Both the position numbers and the translations under genes were made by a program. The notes under the pieces were generated by a model that saw only the letters and a list, made by a program, of their open reading frames with translations, was not told the origin of the DNA and made no database searches. A stretch of 64,000 nucleotides of DNA from Acidovorax sp. NB1. GTDB taxonomy: Bacteria; Pseudomonadota; Gammaproteobacteria; Burkholderiales; Burkholderiaceae_C. Numbering within the stretch: position 1 is the stretch's first letter; each line of letters starts with the position of its first letter. Positions 19,486 through 27,516 of this stretch are shown here, in pieces. The stretch is taken from assembly GCF_005405905.1 (NCBI RefSeq), contig NZ_BJHU01000021.1:186001-250000 (forward strand). Reading direction: 5' to 3'.

Positions 19486-19528
19486 CCCCTCAGCAGCTTC
19501 TCTGCCGAAGCAGAGTCACCGAGAGGGG
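19486..19528. other. Nested stem-loop after the Abi_2 gene
   Basis: An outer stem CCCCTC (19486-19491) with GAGGGG (19523-19528) encloses a perfect hairpin CTCTGC-CGAA-GCAGAG (19500-19515). It ends the hsd-abi transcription unit or is a small structured RNA; there is no T run directly after it. Confidence 0.5.
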
Positions 19529-19634
19529 CCGTGTTGATACGAATTCTAGGCTACCGGGCCGGTACCGTCAACGCCCGTACTTGTCCGCAGACGTGCGCCA
19601 AGGACTAGGAAAGCGCGCAATTAGGGAGGAAAAG

Positions 19635-20675
19635 ATGGCAATTTGGTTGATTCGCGCTGGATCTCACGGCGAATACGAACAGAAGTTCATCCAGGAAGGT
19701 AGGGTCTATGTGACCTGGGATGAGCTGAACCTGGATCTGTCTAAGCTGCAGCAGCGAAGCGAGTTGACCGCTGAAATGACCCAGCGCTACCCGGAGGCTA
19801 AGCCCAAGGCTGTGCTGAACTGGGTCAGTCAGGTCTGGCCCTTCGCCCACGAGATGCAGAAGGGCGACCTCGTAGTGTTGCCCCTGAAGACGCAGCCTGC
19901 GGTCTACATCGGTGAGATCACGGGGGACTACCACGCCGAGACGGCTGGCCCGAACCCCTTCTTCCACTGGCGAGCTGTGAAGTGGATCGGCGAAGCCATC
20001 CCCCGGACGCACTTTGGCAAGGACCTGTTGTTTTCCTTCGGGGCGTTTCTCACCATCTGCCGTATCCAGCGCAACAACGCCGAGCAGCGCATCGCTGCCA
20101 TGCGCGCCCATGGGTGGAAGGCAGAAACGCTGGCAGCACCTGCCAAGGCAGCGACGGCAACGACCGCCGATGTCGAGGCCGCAGATGCCGACCTGGACGA
20201 GTTGGCACGCGACCAGATCGCCGCTCTTGTTGCTGCTCGCTTCAAGGGGCACGGCTTGACCCGACTGGTTGAGGGCATCCTGAAAGCCCAAGGCTACACC
20301 ACCTACCGCAGCCCGGAAGGAGCAGACGGCGGTGCAGACATCCTTGCAGGCTCTGGCCCCTTGGGGTTTTCCGCGCCGCGTCTGTGCGTGGAGGTGAAGT
20401 CTGAGGACTCGCCGATTGGCCGCGAGCCGGTGGACAAACTGCTGGGCGCCATGACCAAGTTCAATGCTGATCAGGGCCTGTTCGTGGCCTGGGGTGGCTT
20501 CAAGGGCAACGTGCAGAAGGAGCTGGCCTCCCAGTTCTTCCGGCTCCGGCTCTGGACGCAAAAGGAGCTGCTCGAACAGCTGTTCGAGCAGTACGAGCGT
20601 CTGGATGAAGACCTCAAGGCCGAGCTGCCACTGAAGCGGGTGTGGATGGTGGCATCGCAAGATGAGGTGCTTTGA
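19635..20675 (+). CDS. Mrr-like restriction endonuclease
   Basis: A protein of about 346 residues. The N-terminal domain (MAIWLIRAGSHGEYEQKFIQ, then VYVTWDEL; GDLVVLPLKTQPAVYIGEITGDY) resembles the small folds that read DNA in type IV enzymes. The C-terminal Mrr_cat domain has EGADGGADILAG (Asp235) and LCVEVKSED (Glu253-x-Lys255), the PD-(D/E)xK active site. Such enzymes cut modified DNA, for example methylated phage or plasmid DNA. The ATG at 19635 follows AGGGAGG; the in-frame ATG at 19581 has no ribosome site. Substrate is inferred from the family only. Confidence 0.8.
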   Translation: MAIWLIRAGSHGEYEQKFIQEGRVYVTWDELNLDLSKLQQRSELTAEMTQRYPEAKPKAVLNWVSQVWPFAHEMQKGDLVVLPLKTQPAVYIGEITGDYHAETAGPNPFFHWRAVKWIGEAIPRTHFGKDLLFSFGAFLTICRIQRNNAEQRIAAMRAHGWKAETLAAPAKAATATTADVEAADADLDELARDQIAALVAARFKGHGLTRLVEGILKAQGYTTYRSPEGADGGADILAGSGPLGFSAPRLCVEVKSEDSPIGREPVDKLLGAMTKFNADQGLFVAWGGFKGNVQKELASQFFRLRLWTQKELLEQLFEQYERLDEDLKAELPLKRVWMVASQDEVL

Positions 20676-21133
20676 AAGCCAAGCAAGGCGAGGTGTTCGC
20701 ACCTTGTTCGGCCGGATGTCACCACACTGTTCGCACAGTTCACGGCACGCTGTCGCCAACGTCTTTGCACATTGCCCCCACCTGCTTCGCACAAAGCAGG
20801 CACCGGTCTTCGCGCAAGGGTTGGCACCGTCTGTCGCACATTCATGTTGGACGCACGGTCGCAGGGAGGCTGTCCCCACCGCATTCGACACATTCTTTGA
20901 GTTCGCTTCTTCGAGCTCAAAGAATGTGGCCGCTGGACGCCAAGCCGACAGGTTTGGTGGGCAGCGGCAGCTGGGGACACTGCAGAGAAAGGCTGCGTCC
21001 AGATCAGGCAGCAGGCTGAATCCTCGCTGCGGCCACGGGCCGGATTGCCGCCATGGGCGGCAGTGGGGGACAGCACGAGGCATGGGTTCGCACCCCGTGC
21101 GCCGTGCCAGCATTGCAGCTAGGTTGACCTGAC
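20676..21133. repeat. Non-coding region with periodic TTCGCACA motifs upstream of jetABCD
   Basis: A 458-bp gap without a convincing gene. Degenerate copies of TTCGCACA begin near 20696, 20707, 20730, 20752, 20764, 20786, 20809, 20833, 20858 and 20884, mostly 22-26 bp apart on the same strand. A long perfect hairpin follows at 20889-20928. The spacing of about two helical turns suggests a protein-binding array, for example an operator, iterons or a loading site; the binder is unknown. Confidence 0.5.
20889..20928. repeat. Perfect 13-bp inverted repeat
   Basis: CACATTCTTTGAG (20889-20901) and CTCAAAGAATGTG (20916-20928) are exact reverse complements around a 14-nt spacer that itself contains TCG...CGA. 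It lies 205 bp before jetA. Without a T run it is more likely an operator or cruciform site than a terminator. Confidence 0.7.
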
Positions 21134-22393
21134 ATGGCCAATCCCCGTTCGTTGGTCTACGCCTTGTACAACCATTGGGACACCGTCGAGGTCCTGGTGA
21201 GGTTGTCCCGCGAGTTTGCGGTGCTCACCACCGAACAAGTGCTGGGCTGCATCGCGAAGGTGGCACCGCAGCTGGATGCCGAGGCACAGGGGGCAGCCCT
21301 TCGCGCCATGGTGAATGCAGACATCCTCCAACCCTGCGCCCGCAGCAGCGACCTGCAGCTCAATGCGTACGTGCTGGACTTCGTGCGCGGGCTGACTCGC
21401 GAGCACGAGCTCGGTCTGGCTGCGGTGCTTCAAGCACGCGTTGCTGCCATCCGCGAGGCCACGGAGGCTCTCAACGAGGGCATGCAGGCTGCCGACATGG
21501 ATCGGACGCGGGGGGCTGCCAACAAGCTCGCTGAACTCTTCCGCCAGATCAGCCTGCAACTGGATCAAGACCGCCACGCACTGCTGGAACTTGCCGAAGA
21601 CGCCAAGAGCGCCGACGCCAGCATGCCCATCGCCCAGCGCTACCGGCGTGTGCTGGAGGCCTATGACCACTACGTGGAGCCGATGAACCAGATGATGGAC
21701 ACCGGCCCGCAAGGCACGTTTTACCGTTACCTGGAAGACGCCGAACGCTCGCTCGATCTCGCCTTTGAGCAGCTGTCGGTTCAAGGCGGGCTGTACTCGC
21801 ATCGCCTGCAGCTCAGGCAGGTGGCGCACCAGGCCAAGGAGCTGCGGCGATTTGGCCGTCTGATCGCTCAACAGTGCGCCGACACGGTGCTGCCGTTGCG
21901 CGAGGAGATGCGTCAACACAATGCGCTGACCAGTGCCGTCAGCCTGCTGCTGGGCCAAGTTCGCAAACGGGGCCTGCGCAGAGCCTTGTCGCGGCATACC
22001 GTCGGCACCGAGATGCCCGTTTGGCGCAATGAGCGGGGCTTCCGCCTGCAGCTGGGCGATGAGGTGCGCACCGTGATGGCCGCAGCGCAGCAGTACCAAC
22101 CGCAGTCGGTGGCCTTCCCGCAAGATGACCCTGGCAACGCCCCGCCGCTGCTGGAGCACGTGGACGAGGTGGGCATCCGGCAGCAGCTGAGAAGCAGCCT
22201 CCCGGTGGACAACCTGCTGGACTGGCTGCATACCCATCACGGTCATCTGCAGGATGCGACGCTGCTGCGGCTGTTCCATGAGCTGCAGCACGAGGGCAGT
22301 TGGCAGATCGAAGCCAGTGCGCATCCTGAGACCACCACTTTGCAGACCATCCGCGTGCTGCACCATCCTCACCGCGTGAGCATTCCGGAATGA
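21134..22393 (+). CDS. jetA: Wadjet JetA (MukF/MksF-like kleisin)
   Basis: A 419-residue protein with an N-terminal winged-helix-like region (SRSEFAVLT-type segment LSREFAVLTTEQVL), a long helical middle (about 95-290) and a C-terminal region (LLDWLHTHHGHLQDATLLRLF) consistent with a second winged helix. This is the kleisin layout of MukF-type subunits, which bridge the SMC heads. Recognition rests mainly on its place as the first gene of a four-gene operon with MukE-, MukB- and TOPRIM-like products. The stop overlaps the next start by 4 nt. Confidence 0.82.
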   Translation: MANPRSLVYALYNHWDTVEVLVRLSREFAVLTTEQVLGCIAKVAPQLDAEAQGAALRAMVNADILQPCARSSDLQLNAYVLDFVRGLTREHELGLAAVLQARVAAIREATEALNEGMQAADMDRTRGAANKLAELFRQISLQLDQDRHALLELAEDAKSADASMPIAQRYRRVLEAYDHYVEPMNQMMDTGPQGTFYRYLEDAERSLDLAFEQLSVQGGLYSHRLQLRQVAHQAKELRRFGRLIAQQCADTVLPLREEMRQHNALTSAVSLLLGQVRKRGLRRALSRHTVGTEMPVWRNERGFRLQLGDEVRTVMAAAQQYQPQSVAFPQDDPGNAPPLLEHVDEVGIRQQLRSSLPVDNLLDWLHTHHGHLQDATLLRLFHELQHEGSWQIEASAHPETTTLQTIRVLHHPHRVSIPE

Positions 22394-23001
22394 CAACGCC
22401 TCATCCACTGACGCCGCAACTGGCGCAGATGCCAGCACTGGCCGAGCTCTTCCGCTTGTTCATGTCCGGCAAGCACCTGAACCGCATGGCCGAGCCCGCA
22501 CTTTGGGCCGAACTTGAGCAGCACGAACCGGCCTACGCAGGTCTTTTCGCAGCGCTGGGCTTTGAGCTGCGCGTGGATGCGCGAGGCTTTGCTTGGTTCC
22601 ACAGCACCGATGCCAGCAGCAACATCGGCAAGGTCAGCCGTCAACTGGCGCTGCTGTTCATGGTCATCTTCGACGCCCAAGCCAATGCCGGCAAAGCGCT
22701 ACAACGCTTCACTGACTGGCTCGTTGATCGGGAATGGCTGGCCGAGGTGCACGAACAGCAGAAAGACCTACTGGACGCCGAAGGGCTGTCTCCCGATGGG
22801 CTGATCGATCTGCTGGGCCGCGCCTGCACGCTGGGATTCGCAGTGGCGGAGCCGGCAGGCTGGCGCCTGTTGCCCGCCGTCTGCCGCTACCTGGACCACT
22901 TTGAGGGCCTGGCCGCAGCCTCCCGAGATGACGACAACGAGGCGGACGCTGCCCCTGAGGAGAGCGGCGACGAGGTGCTGAACGACGAGGAGGGCGACTG
23001 A
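22390..23001 (+). CDS. jetB: Wadjet JetB (MukE/MksE-like)
   Basis: A 203-residue protein starting MTTPHPLTPQLAQMPALAEL, with LFRLFMSGKHLNR and a compact helical body, then an acidic tail (EADAAPEESGDEVLNDEEGD). MksE-like proteins (about 200-230 residues) dimerise on the kleisin and help shape the SMC motor. Overlaps jetA by 4 nt and shares its last base with the jetC start, indicating a coupled operon. Confidence 0.82.
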   Translation: MTTPHPLTPQLAQMPALAELFRLFMSGKHLNRMAEPALWAELEQHEPAYAGLFAALGFELRVDARGFAWFHSTDASSNIGKVSRQLALLFMVIFDAQANAGKALQRFTDWLVDREWLAEVHEQQKDLLDAEGLSPDGLIDLLGRACTLGFAVAEPAGWRLLPAVCRYLDHFEGLAAASRDDDNEADAAPEESGDEVLNDEEGD

Positions 23002-25754
23002 TGCAGCACGGCTTTCAACGCCTGGTTTTGCTTGGCAGCGCAGGCTACTCCCGCGCCGAGCTTCCGCTGGATGGCGCAGTCTCCCTGGTGGCGCCCAACA
23101 ACACGGGCAAGACCAGCCTGATCAATGCCCTGCAGTTCCTGCTGATCATTGACCGGCGCCGCATGGACTTTGGCGCGCACGACGTGGAGAAGAGCCGGCG
23201 GTTTTACTTCCCCAACAACAGCGCCTATGTGCTGCTGGAGGTGTCGTTGCCGGAATCCGGCACCGTGGTGCTCGGGTGTGTCGGCAAGGGTGTGAGCTTC
23301 GAGTACGAGTACTTTGCCTACGCCGGCCCGCTCAAGGTGGAAGAGTTCTGCCTGCCCGATGGCTCGCTTGTGGCACAGCCCAAGCTGGCCAGCCATCTGG
23401 CCACCCATGGGCGCCGCGTGTTCAGCTACAGCGGCAGCGAGTTCGCCGACATGGTGTATGGCGGCCGGAATCGCAAGCTCAGCGGATCACAAGACTTCTG
23501 CGTGTTCCGCCTGGAGCACGCCAGTGACGCCAGCGTCTTCCAGCGTGTGCTCACCCGGACGCTGCGGCTGGACAAGCTGCGGTCCAGCGAGGTGAAAGAC
23601 TACCTTCTGCAAATCTTCCGGCGTGATCTGCCGGATGCCAGCATCGACTTCAAGGCGGAGTGGGACAAGGCCTTTGCCGACCTCAACGCGGAGCGCAGTC
23701 AATACCTGGCCGCCGAACGCCTCAAAGGCAGCCTCGCTGAACTGGAGCGCAAGCAAGATGCTCGACTGACCCTGCGCGGCAAGCTGCTGTGCTGGCGGCC
23801 CATGATCGACGAGGCCCTGTGCCAGTGGCAGCAGCACTTCGAGTCACGCCAGCAAGCCCTTCAGCACGAGCTGCAGCAGTGCGATGGCGAGCTGGACCGC
23901 TTGCGAGAGCAGGATCGCCAGGCCGTGCGGGAGCAGAGCCAGTGGGAGCTGGAGCAGAAGCAACTGCGCCAGGAGCGCCAACAGCTGCAAGCATTGCAAC
24001 AGCGATTCGCTCTGGTGGAAAGCCGGGCGGTTCTGGAGACGTGCCGCCGCGACGTGCAGGCACAACGAGATGCTCTGGTGGTCCGCTTGGGCCAAGCGCA
24101 AAGCCGGCCACCGGCATCCATCGAACGCGATCTCTCCCGTGTGGACAGAGAGCTGGCCCAGCTGACACAGGAGATGCGCACCCAAGGCCACAACCTCTAC
24201 CAGCAGCTGGCAGGCGCTTTGCCGCCCGATCAATTGGCGGCGCTGAACAAGGTGCTGGCCAGACCCGTGCTGACCTTGGGCGCCGAAGACTTCCAGCTCG
24301 ATGGCCAGGCGCTCTCCAAGGCTTTGGGAGATGCCAATGGTGAGCATGCTGGCCTGCCGGGCCTGCAGCTGCGCGTCGCCGCCCTGCCTGAGCAGCACCA
24401 ACAGCGCGGCCTGGCCGAGCTGGGCGAGCTGCTGCGGGATTTGCAGCAACAGCAGGTGCAGCTGAAAGAGCAGCTGGAGACGGCACAAGCGCTGGCACTT
24501 GTCCAACGCGAACGTGATGGATTGGAACAGCAGCTTGTGCAGCTGGACGCCGAGTTGCGGGACTACAGCCAGTTGCAGGCCCTGCAAGGCAGCGACGCTG
24601 CGCGGCAAGCACGGCTTGTGACACTCGACCAGAAGCTCGCCGAGCTGGCCACCAGTTTGGCGCAATCGGCTGCCCGGTACCGGGCGCTGGATCAGCAGCG
24701 TCAACAGAGGCAGAAGGATCTGGATTCACTCGGGCAACAACACCGGCAGATCGAGCAACGCCGCAACCAACGCATCGATCAGGAAGGCCCGTTCACCTGG
24801 CTGTCCGACTCACCCCACCACCCCTGGTTGGCGCAGCCGGAGTTCGCGCTGGAACAGCTGGCCGAGCGCCTGCAGACCTATCAGGCTGACTGCCGCCAAT
24901 TGCTGGAACTGGACGACCAGATCCGCCGACTGCTGGGCGAAATCCACACGGGCGGGCTCACCAAGTACCAGTTCGTCGGTGAGCCCGAGGCAGAAATCGC
25001 GCGCCTGGTGGAGTTCGCCCATCACCTGCCTCAGGAGGCTGAGGCCCTGGAAAAGAAGGTGCGGTCGGCGGTGGTGAATGTGGCCGCTTGCCTGCGCGAA
25101 CTGCGCGATGGCTTGGCCGCCTTCAAACGCCGGATGCGCGAGTTCAACCGCAAGATCAGCGGGCGCCAGCTCTCCGATCTGGCGGTCTTCAAGATCGAAC
25201 CCGAAGACGAAACCGCGCTTGTCGAGGCCATCGAGCTGCTCATCAGCACGGCTGCCACAGTCGGCAATGGCGAGACCTTCGAGCTCTTCAACCAGCAGAG
25301 CGTGCTGGATGATGACCAGCTCAACCGTGCCAAGACCCTGCTCATCGAGGAAGGCAACGCCCGCCACGGTTTGCGCGTGGCCGACCTGTTCCGTCTGCGC
25401 TTCTGGGTGGGCAAGGCGGGTCGCGAGCCGGAAGCCTTTGATGACCTCGACAGCGCCGCCTCGAACGGGACGGTGCTGATGGCCAAGCTGGTGACGGGCT
25501 TGGCGATGCTGCACCTGATGCAGGATCAGCGGCGCCCGATCCAAGGCATTTGCTATTTGGACGAAGCCCTGGCGCTGGATGCGCGCAACCAGCGCAGTCT
25601 GATCGAGACCGCTGCCGAGTTCGGCTTCTCGCTGATCTTCGCCTCCCCGGCGCCGCTGACCACCGTGCGCTACTGCGTGCCCATTCATCATCGGCAGGGC
25701 AGCAACCAGATCAGCCGCTTCAGCTGGCAGATCATCGAACCCGTGGAGGCCTGA
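23001..25754 (+). CDS. jetC: Wadjet JetC (MukB/MksB-like SMC ATPase)
   Basis: A 917-residue SMC-type protein. Walker A is APNNTGKTS (31-39) and Walker B is ICYLDEALALD (850-860, Asp854-Glu855). Between them is a long coiled coil rich in Gln, Leu, Arg and Glu (about residues 225-640), with a likely hinge in the less charged stretch near residues 400-440. The motor extrudes DNA loops and in Wadjet measures small circular DNA for cleavage. It is shorter than MukB (about 1480 residues), as for MksB/JetC proteins. Its stop overlaps the jetD start (TGATG). Confidence 0.9.
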   Translation: MQHGFQRLVLLGSAGYSRAELPLDGAVSLVAPNNTGKTSLINALQFLLIIDRRRMDFGAHDVEKSRRFYFPNNSAYVLLEVSLPESGTVVLGCVGKGVSFEYEYFAYAGPLKVEEFCLPDGSLVAQPKLASHLATHGRRVFSYSGSEFADMVYGGRNRKLSGSQDFCVFRLEHASDASVFQRVLTRTLRLDKLRSSEVKDYLLQIFRRDLPDASIDFKAEWDKAFADLNAERSQYLAAERLKGSLAELERKQDARLTLRGKLLCWRPMIDEALCQWQQHFESRQQALQHELQQCDGELDRLREQDRQAVREQSQWELEQKQLRQERQQLQALQQRFALVESRAVLETCRRDVQAQRDALVVRLGQAQSRPPASIERDLSRVDRELAQLTQEMRTQGHNLYQQLAGALPPDQLAALNKVLARPVLTLGAEDFQLDGQALSKALGDANGEHAGLPGLQLRVAALPEQHQQRGLAELGELLRDLQQQQVQLKEQLETAQALALVQRERDGLEQQLVQLDAELRDYSQLQALQGSDAARQARLVTLDQKLAELATSLAQSAARYRALDQQRQQRQKDLDSLGQQHRQIEQRRNQRIDQEGPFTWLSDSPHHPWLAQPEFALEQLAERLQTYQADCRQLLELDDQIRRLLGEIHTGGLTKYQFVGEPEAEIARLVEFAHHLPQEAEALEKKVRSAVVNVAACLRELRDGLAAFKRRMREFNRKISGRQLSDLAVFKIEPEDETALVEAIELLISTAATVGNGETFELFNQQSVLDDDQLNRAKTLLIEEGNARHGLRVADLFRLRFWVGKAGREPEAFDDLDSAASNGTVLMAKLVTGLAMLHLMQDQRRPIQGICYLDEALALDARNQRSLIETAAEFGFSLIFASPAPLTTVRYCVPIHHRQGSNQISRFSWQIIEPVEA

Positions 25755-26620
25755 TGACGGAGCAGGCCCTGCGCGCGGCGTTGCTCAAGCTGCAAGGCAA
25801 AAGCACCTTACCCGCCAGCCAGTTCACCGCTGCACAGCGCATGGCTCTGGATCAATTTGCCCGGCGAACAGGTGCCGTGAACTGTCTGCGCCAGGGCCGA
25901 GGAGACGTGTACAGCGTTTGCGATCAGGCGGTGTTCGACACTCACGTCTCGCAGCTCTCTCCTCGGCTTGAGCCGTCTATCGCCGAACAACTGCCTCTGC
26001 GCGCACAGCACGTGGCCCATGCCCGCGACAGCAAAGCCCGGCGTCATCAACACGGCAGCTATTACCCGCTGCTCAAGGCGGTCGGCGACGCGGTCAGCTG
26101 GCATGAGGCCGAAGGAGGCTCGGAGTTGGTACTGAGTGCTGCCACACGCGACTTCGGTGCGGCCTCACTATGCATTCAGTCAGATGACGCTTGGCACTCC
26201 GAGCAAGCGCTCTGGCTCGTCGAGAACCAAGCCTTGTTTGATCGCACGGACTGGCTGCCCGAAGGCACGCAGGCCTCGCTGCTGTACTACGGAGGGCAGC
26301 TCGACGGCAGGCTACTGTCGTGGCTGGGTCATCGCCCCCGTGCCAGCCAGGTCATCCTTTTTGCCGACTATGACGGCGTGGGCCTGAGCAATTTCGCGCG
26401 ACTTCGTGAAGCGCTGGGCGATGCTTGCGATTTCTGGCTGATGCCGCAGTGGGAAGCCAAGCTGGCGCGCTATGGCAGCGTGCAGCTATGGCGGGACACC
26501 TTGCGCCACTTCACCAAGGCCGTGGCGCAACTACCAGCGCCCGTGCGCGAGCTGACCGAGCAGATGCAACACCTGGGGATGGCACTGGAGCAGGAAGCGG
26601 TCTGGCTGCCCTCGTCCTAG
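25754..26620 (+). CDS. jetD: Wadjet JetD (TOPRIM nuclease)
   Basis: A 288-residue protein whose C-terminal half is a TOPRIM domain: LVENQ (Glu157) and FADYDGVG (Asp205-x-Asp207...Gly210). In Wadjet, JetD cleaves the circular plasmid after the SMC complex has extruded it. The ATG at 25754 overlaps the jetC stop; frame continues upstream in an antisense-like way and is not used. The protein looks compact for the family, so the N-terminal arm may be reduced. It is convergent with the following regulator gene with only an 18-bp gap. Confidence 0.85.
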   Translation: MTEQALRAALLKLQGKSTLPASQFTAAQRMALDQFARRTGAVNCLRQGRGDVYSVCDQAVFDTHVSQLSPRLEPSIAEQLPLRAQHVAHARDSKARRHQHGSYYPLLKAVGDAVSWHEAEGGSELVLSAATRDFGAASLCIQSDDAWHSEQALWLVENQALFDRTDWLPEGTQASLLYYGGQLDGRLLSWLGHRPRASQVILFADYDGVGLSNFARLREALGDACDFWLMPQWEAKLARYGSVQLWRDTLRHFTKAVAQLPAPVRELTEQMQHLGMALEQEAVWLPSS

Positions 26621-26638
26621 TCGCGTTCGTTCGGCAGT

Positions 26639-27397
26639 TCAGCCAGGTTTGGCTTTGCCTGGACGGGGGAAGTCGTCTTCATCGAGACGCATCGTCTCGA
26701 TCTTTAACGCCAATTGCGTGGGGCTCAACCCCCTGCGCATCGCACTGCGCAAGCTCACCTCCAAGATGCGCCAGCCCAACGAGTCGCCGTTCGTGAGCAC
26801 AAAGTCCTGCCCAGGCGGCGCTCCAAGGCGTTGCATGAAGCCATGGGCCAGTTCGCCAGTGGGGATCTCCTGCCCACCCTGCTCGGCGAGGCTCAAGAGC
26901 GCAGAAGCGGTCGCTTGCGGGTCTTGCGTGGGGATGCCTTCCAGCGCAACGGGCAGCACGATCATTCGGTCGGGGCTGACCATCGCGGCCAAATCGTCCT
27001 GCGCAGTCGGCCCCGGCGTGAGAGACAGCCGAACCCATGCCTCGCCCCACTGCAGGAATCTTGTATGGGACATGCCAGGATGCTCATCGAGAAACAAGCA
27101 TCGGGGCGCCACTGGCGCCTGGAGCAGGTTGAAAACGGTGCGCAGGTGTGCCCATTCACCTTGGTCGCTCCAGGTGTGCACCATGTCCGACCGAAGCTGC
27201 CCCCCTTGGACACCCAGGTGGTAAAGCAACGCCGTCACGCGCGCCGCAGAGATGACCTGCGGTCTGCCTTTAAGCCATGCAGACAGGTTGGCCGCGCGAA
27301 TGCCCGTGGCGTCAAACACCGCTGCCAACGTGAGGCCTCGCAGACGCAAGAGCGCGCCGGCCAGTATGGGGAGTTGCTCGCTGCTCAAGGCAGACAT
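26639..27397 (-). CDS. Helix-turn-helix regulator divergent from the Lon-like ATPase gene
   Basis: A protein of about 252 residues with an N-terminal helix-turn-helix (LTLAAVFDATGIRAANLSAWLKGRPQVIS) and a C-terminal region of unknown fold. The ATG at 27397 follows GGAGG; an in-frame GTG at 27418 has no such site. It is divergent from the AAA+ gene across a 119-bp gap that holds a 14-bp inverted repeat, so it probably regulates both genes. No effector-binding domain is recognised. Confidence 0.65.
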   Translation of the reverse strand: MSALSSEQLPILAGALLRLRGLTLAAVFDATGIRAANLSAWLKGRPQVISAARVTALLYHLGVQGGQLRSDMVHTWSDQGEWAHLRTVFNLLQAPVAPRCLFLDEHPGMSHTRFLQWGEAWVRLSLTPGPTAQDDLAAMVSPDRMIVLPVALEGIPTQDPQATASALLSLAEQGGQEIPTGELAHGFMQRLGAPPGQDFVLTNGDSLGWRILEVSLRSAMRRGLSPTQLALKIETMRLDEDDFPRPGKAKPG

Positions 27398-27420
27398 GTC
27401 CGCCTCCAAAAGAATCACAG

Positions 27421-27494
27421 TAAATCACTATAACCAAGACTAACGCGGCAAGCGAACACTGGATCATCGCGCCTGACATTGTTATAGTAATTTA
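27421..27494. promoter_or_regulatory. Inverted-repeat operator in the divergent promoter region
   Basis: TAAATCACTATAAC (27421-27434) and GTTATAGTAATTTA (27481-27494) are reverse complements with one mismatch, separated by 46 bp. A further TTATAGTTA half site overlaps the right arm. The region is clearly richer in A+T than its neighbours. It is the likely binding site of the helix-turn-helix regulator. Confidence 0.65.
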
Positions 27495-27516
27495 TAGTTA
27501 ATCAAAAGAGGCCGCC

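Noticed and set aside
20672-21019. Possible 115-residue gene in the gap before jetA
   Set aside because: No ribosome site or domain. The translation simply follows the repeated TTCGCACA motifs and hairpin.
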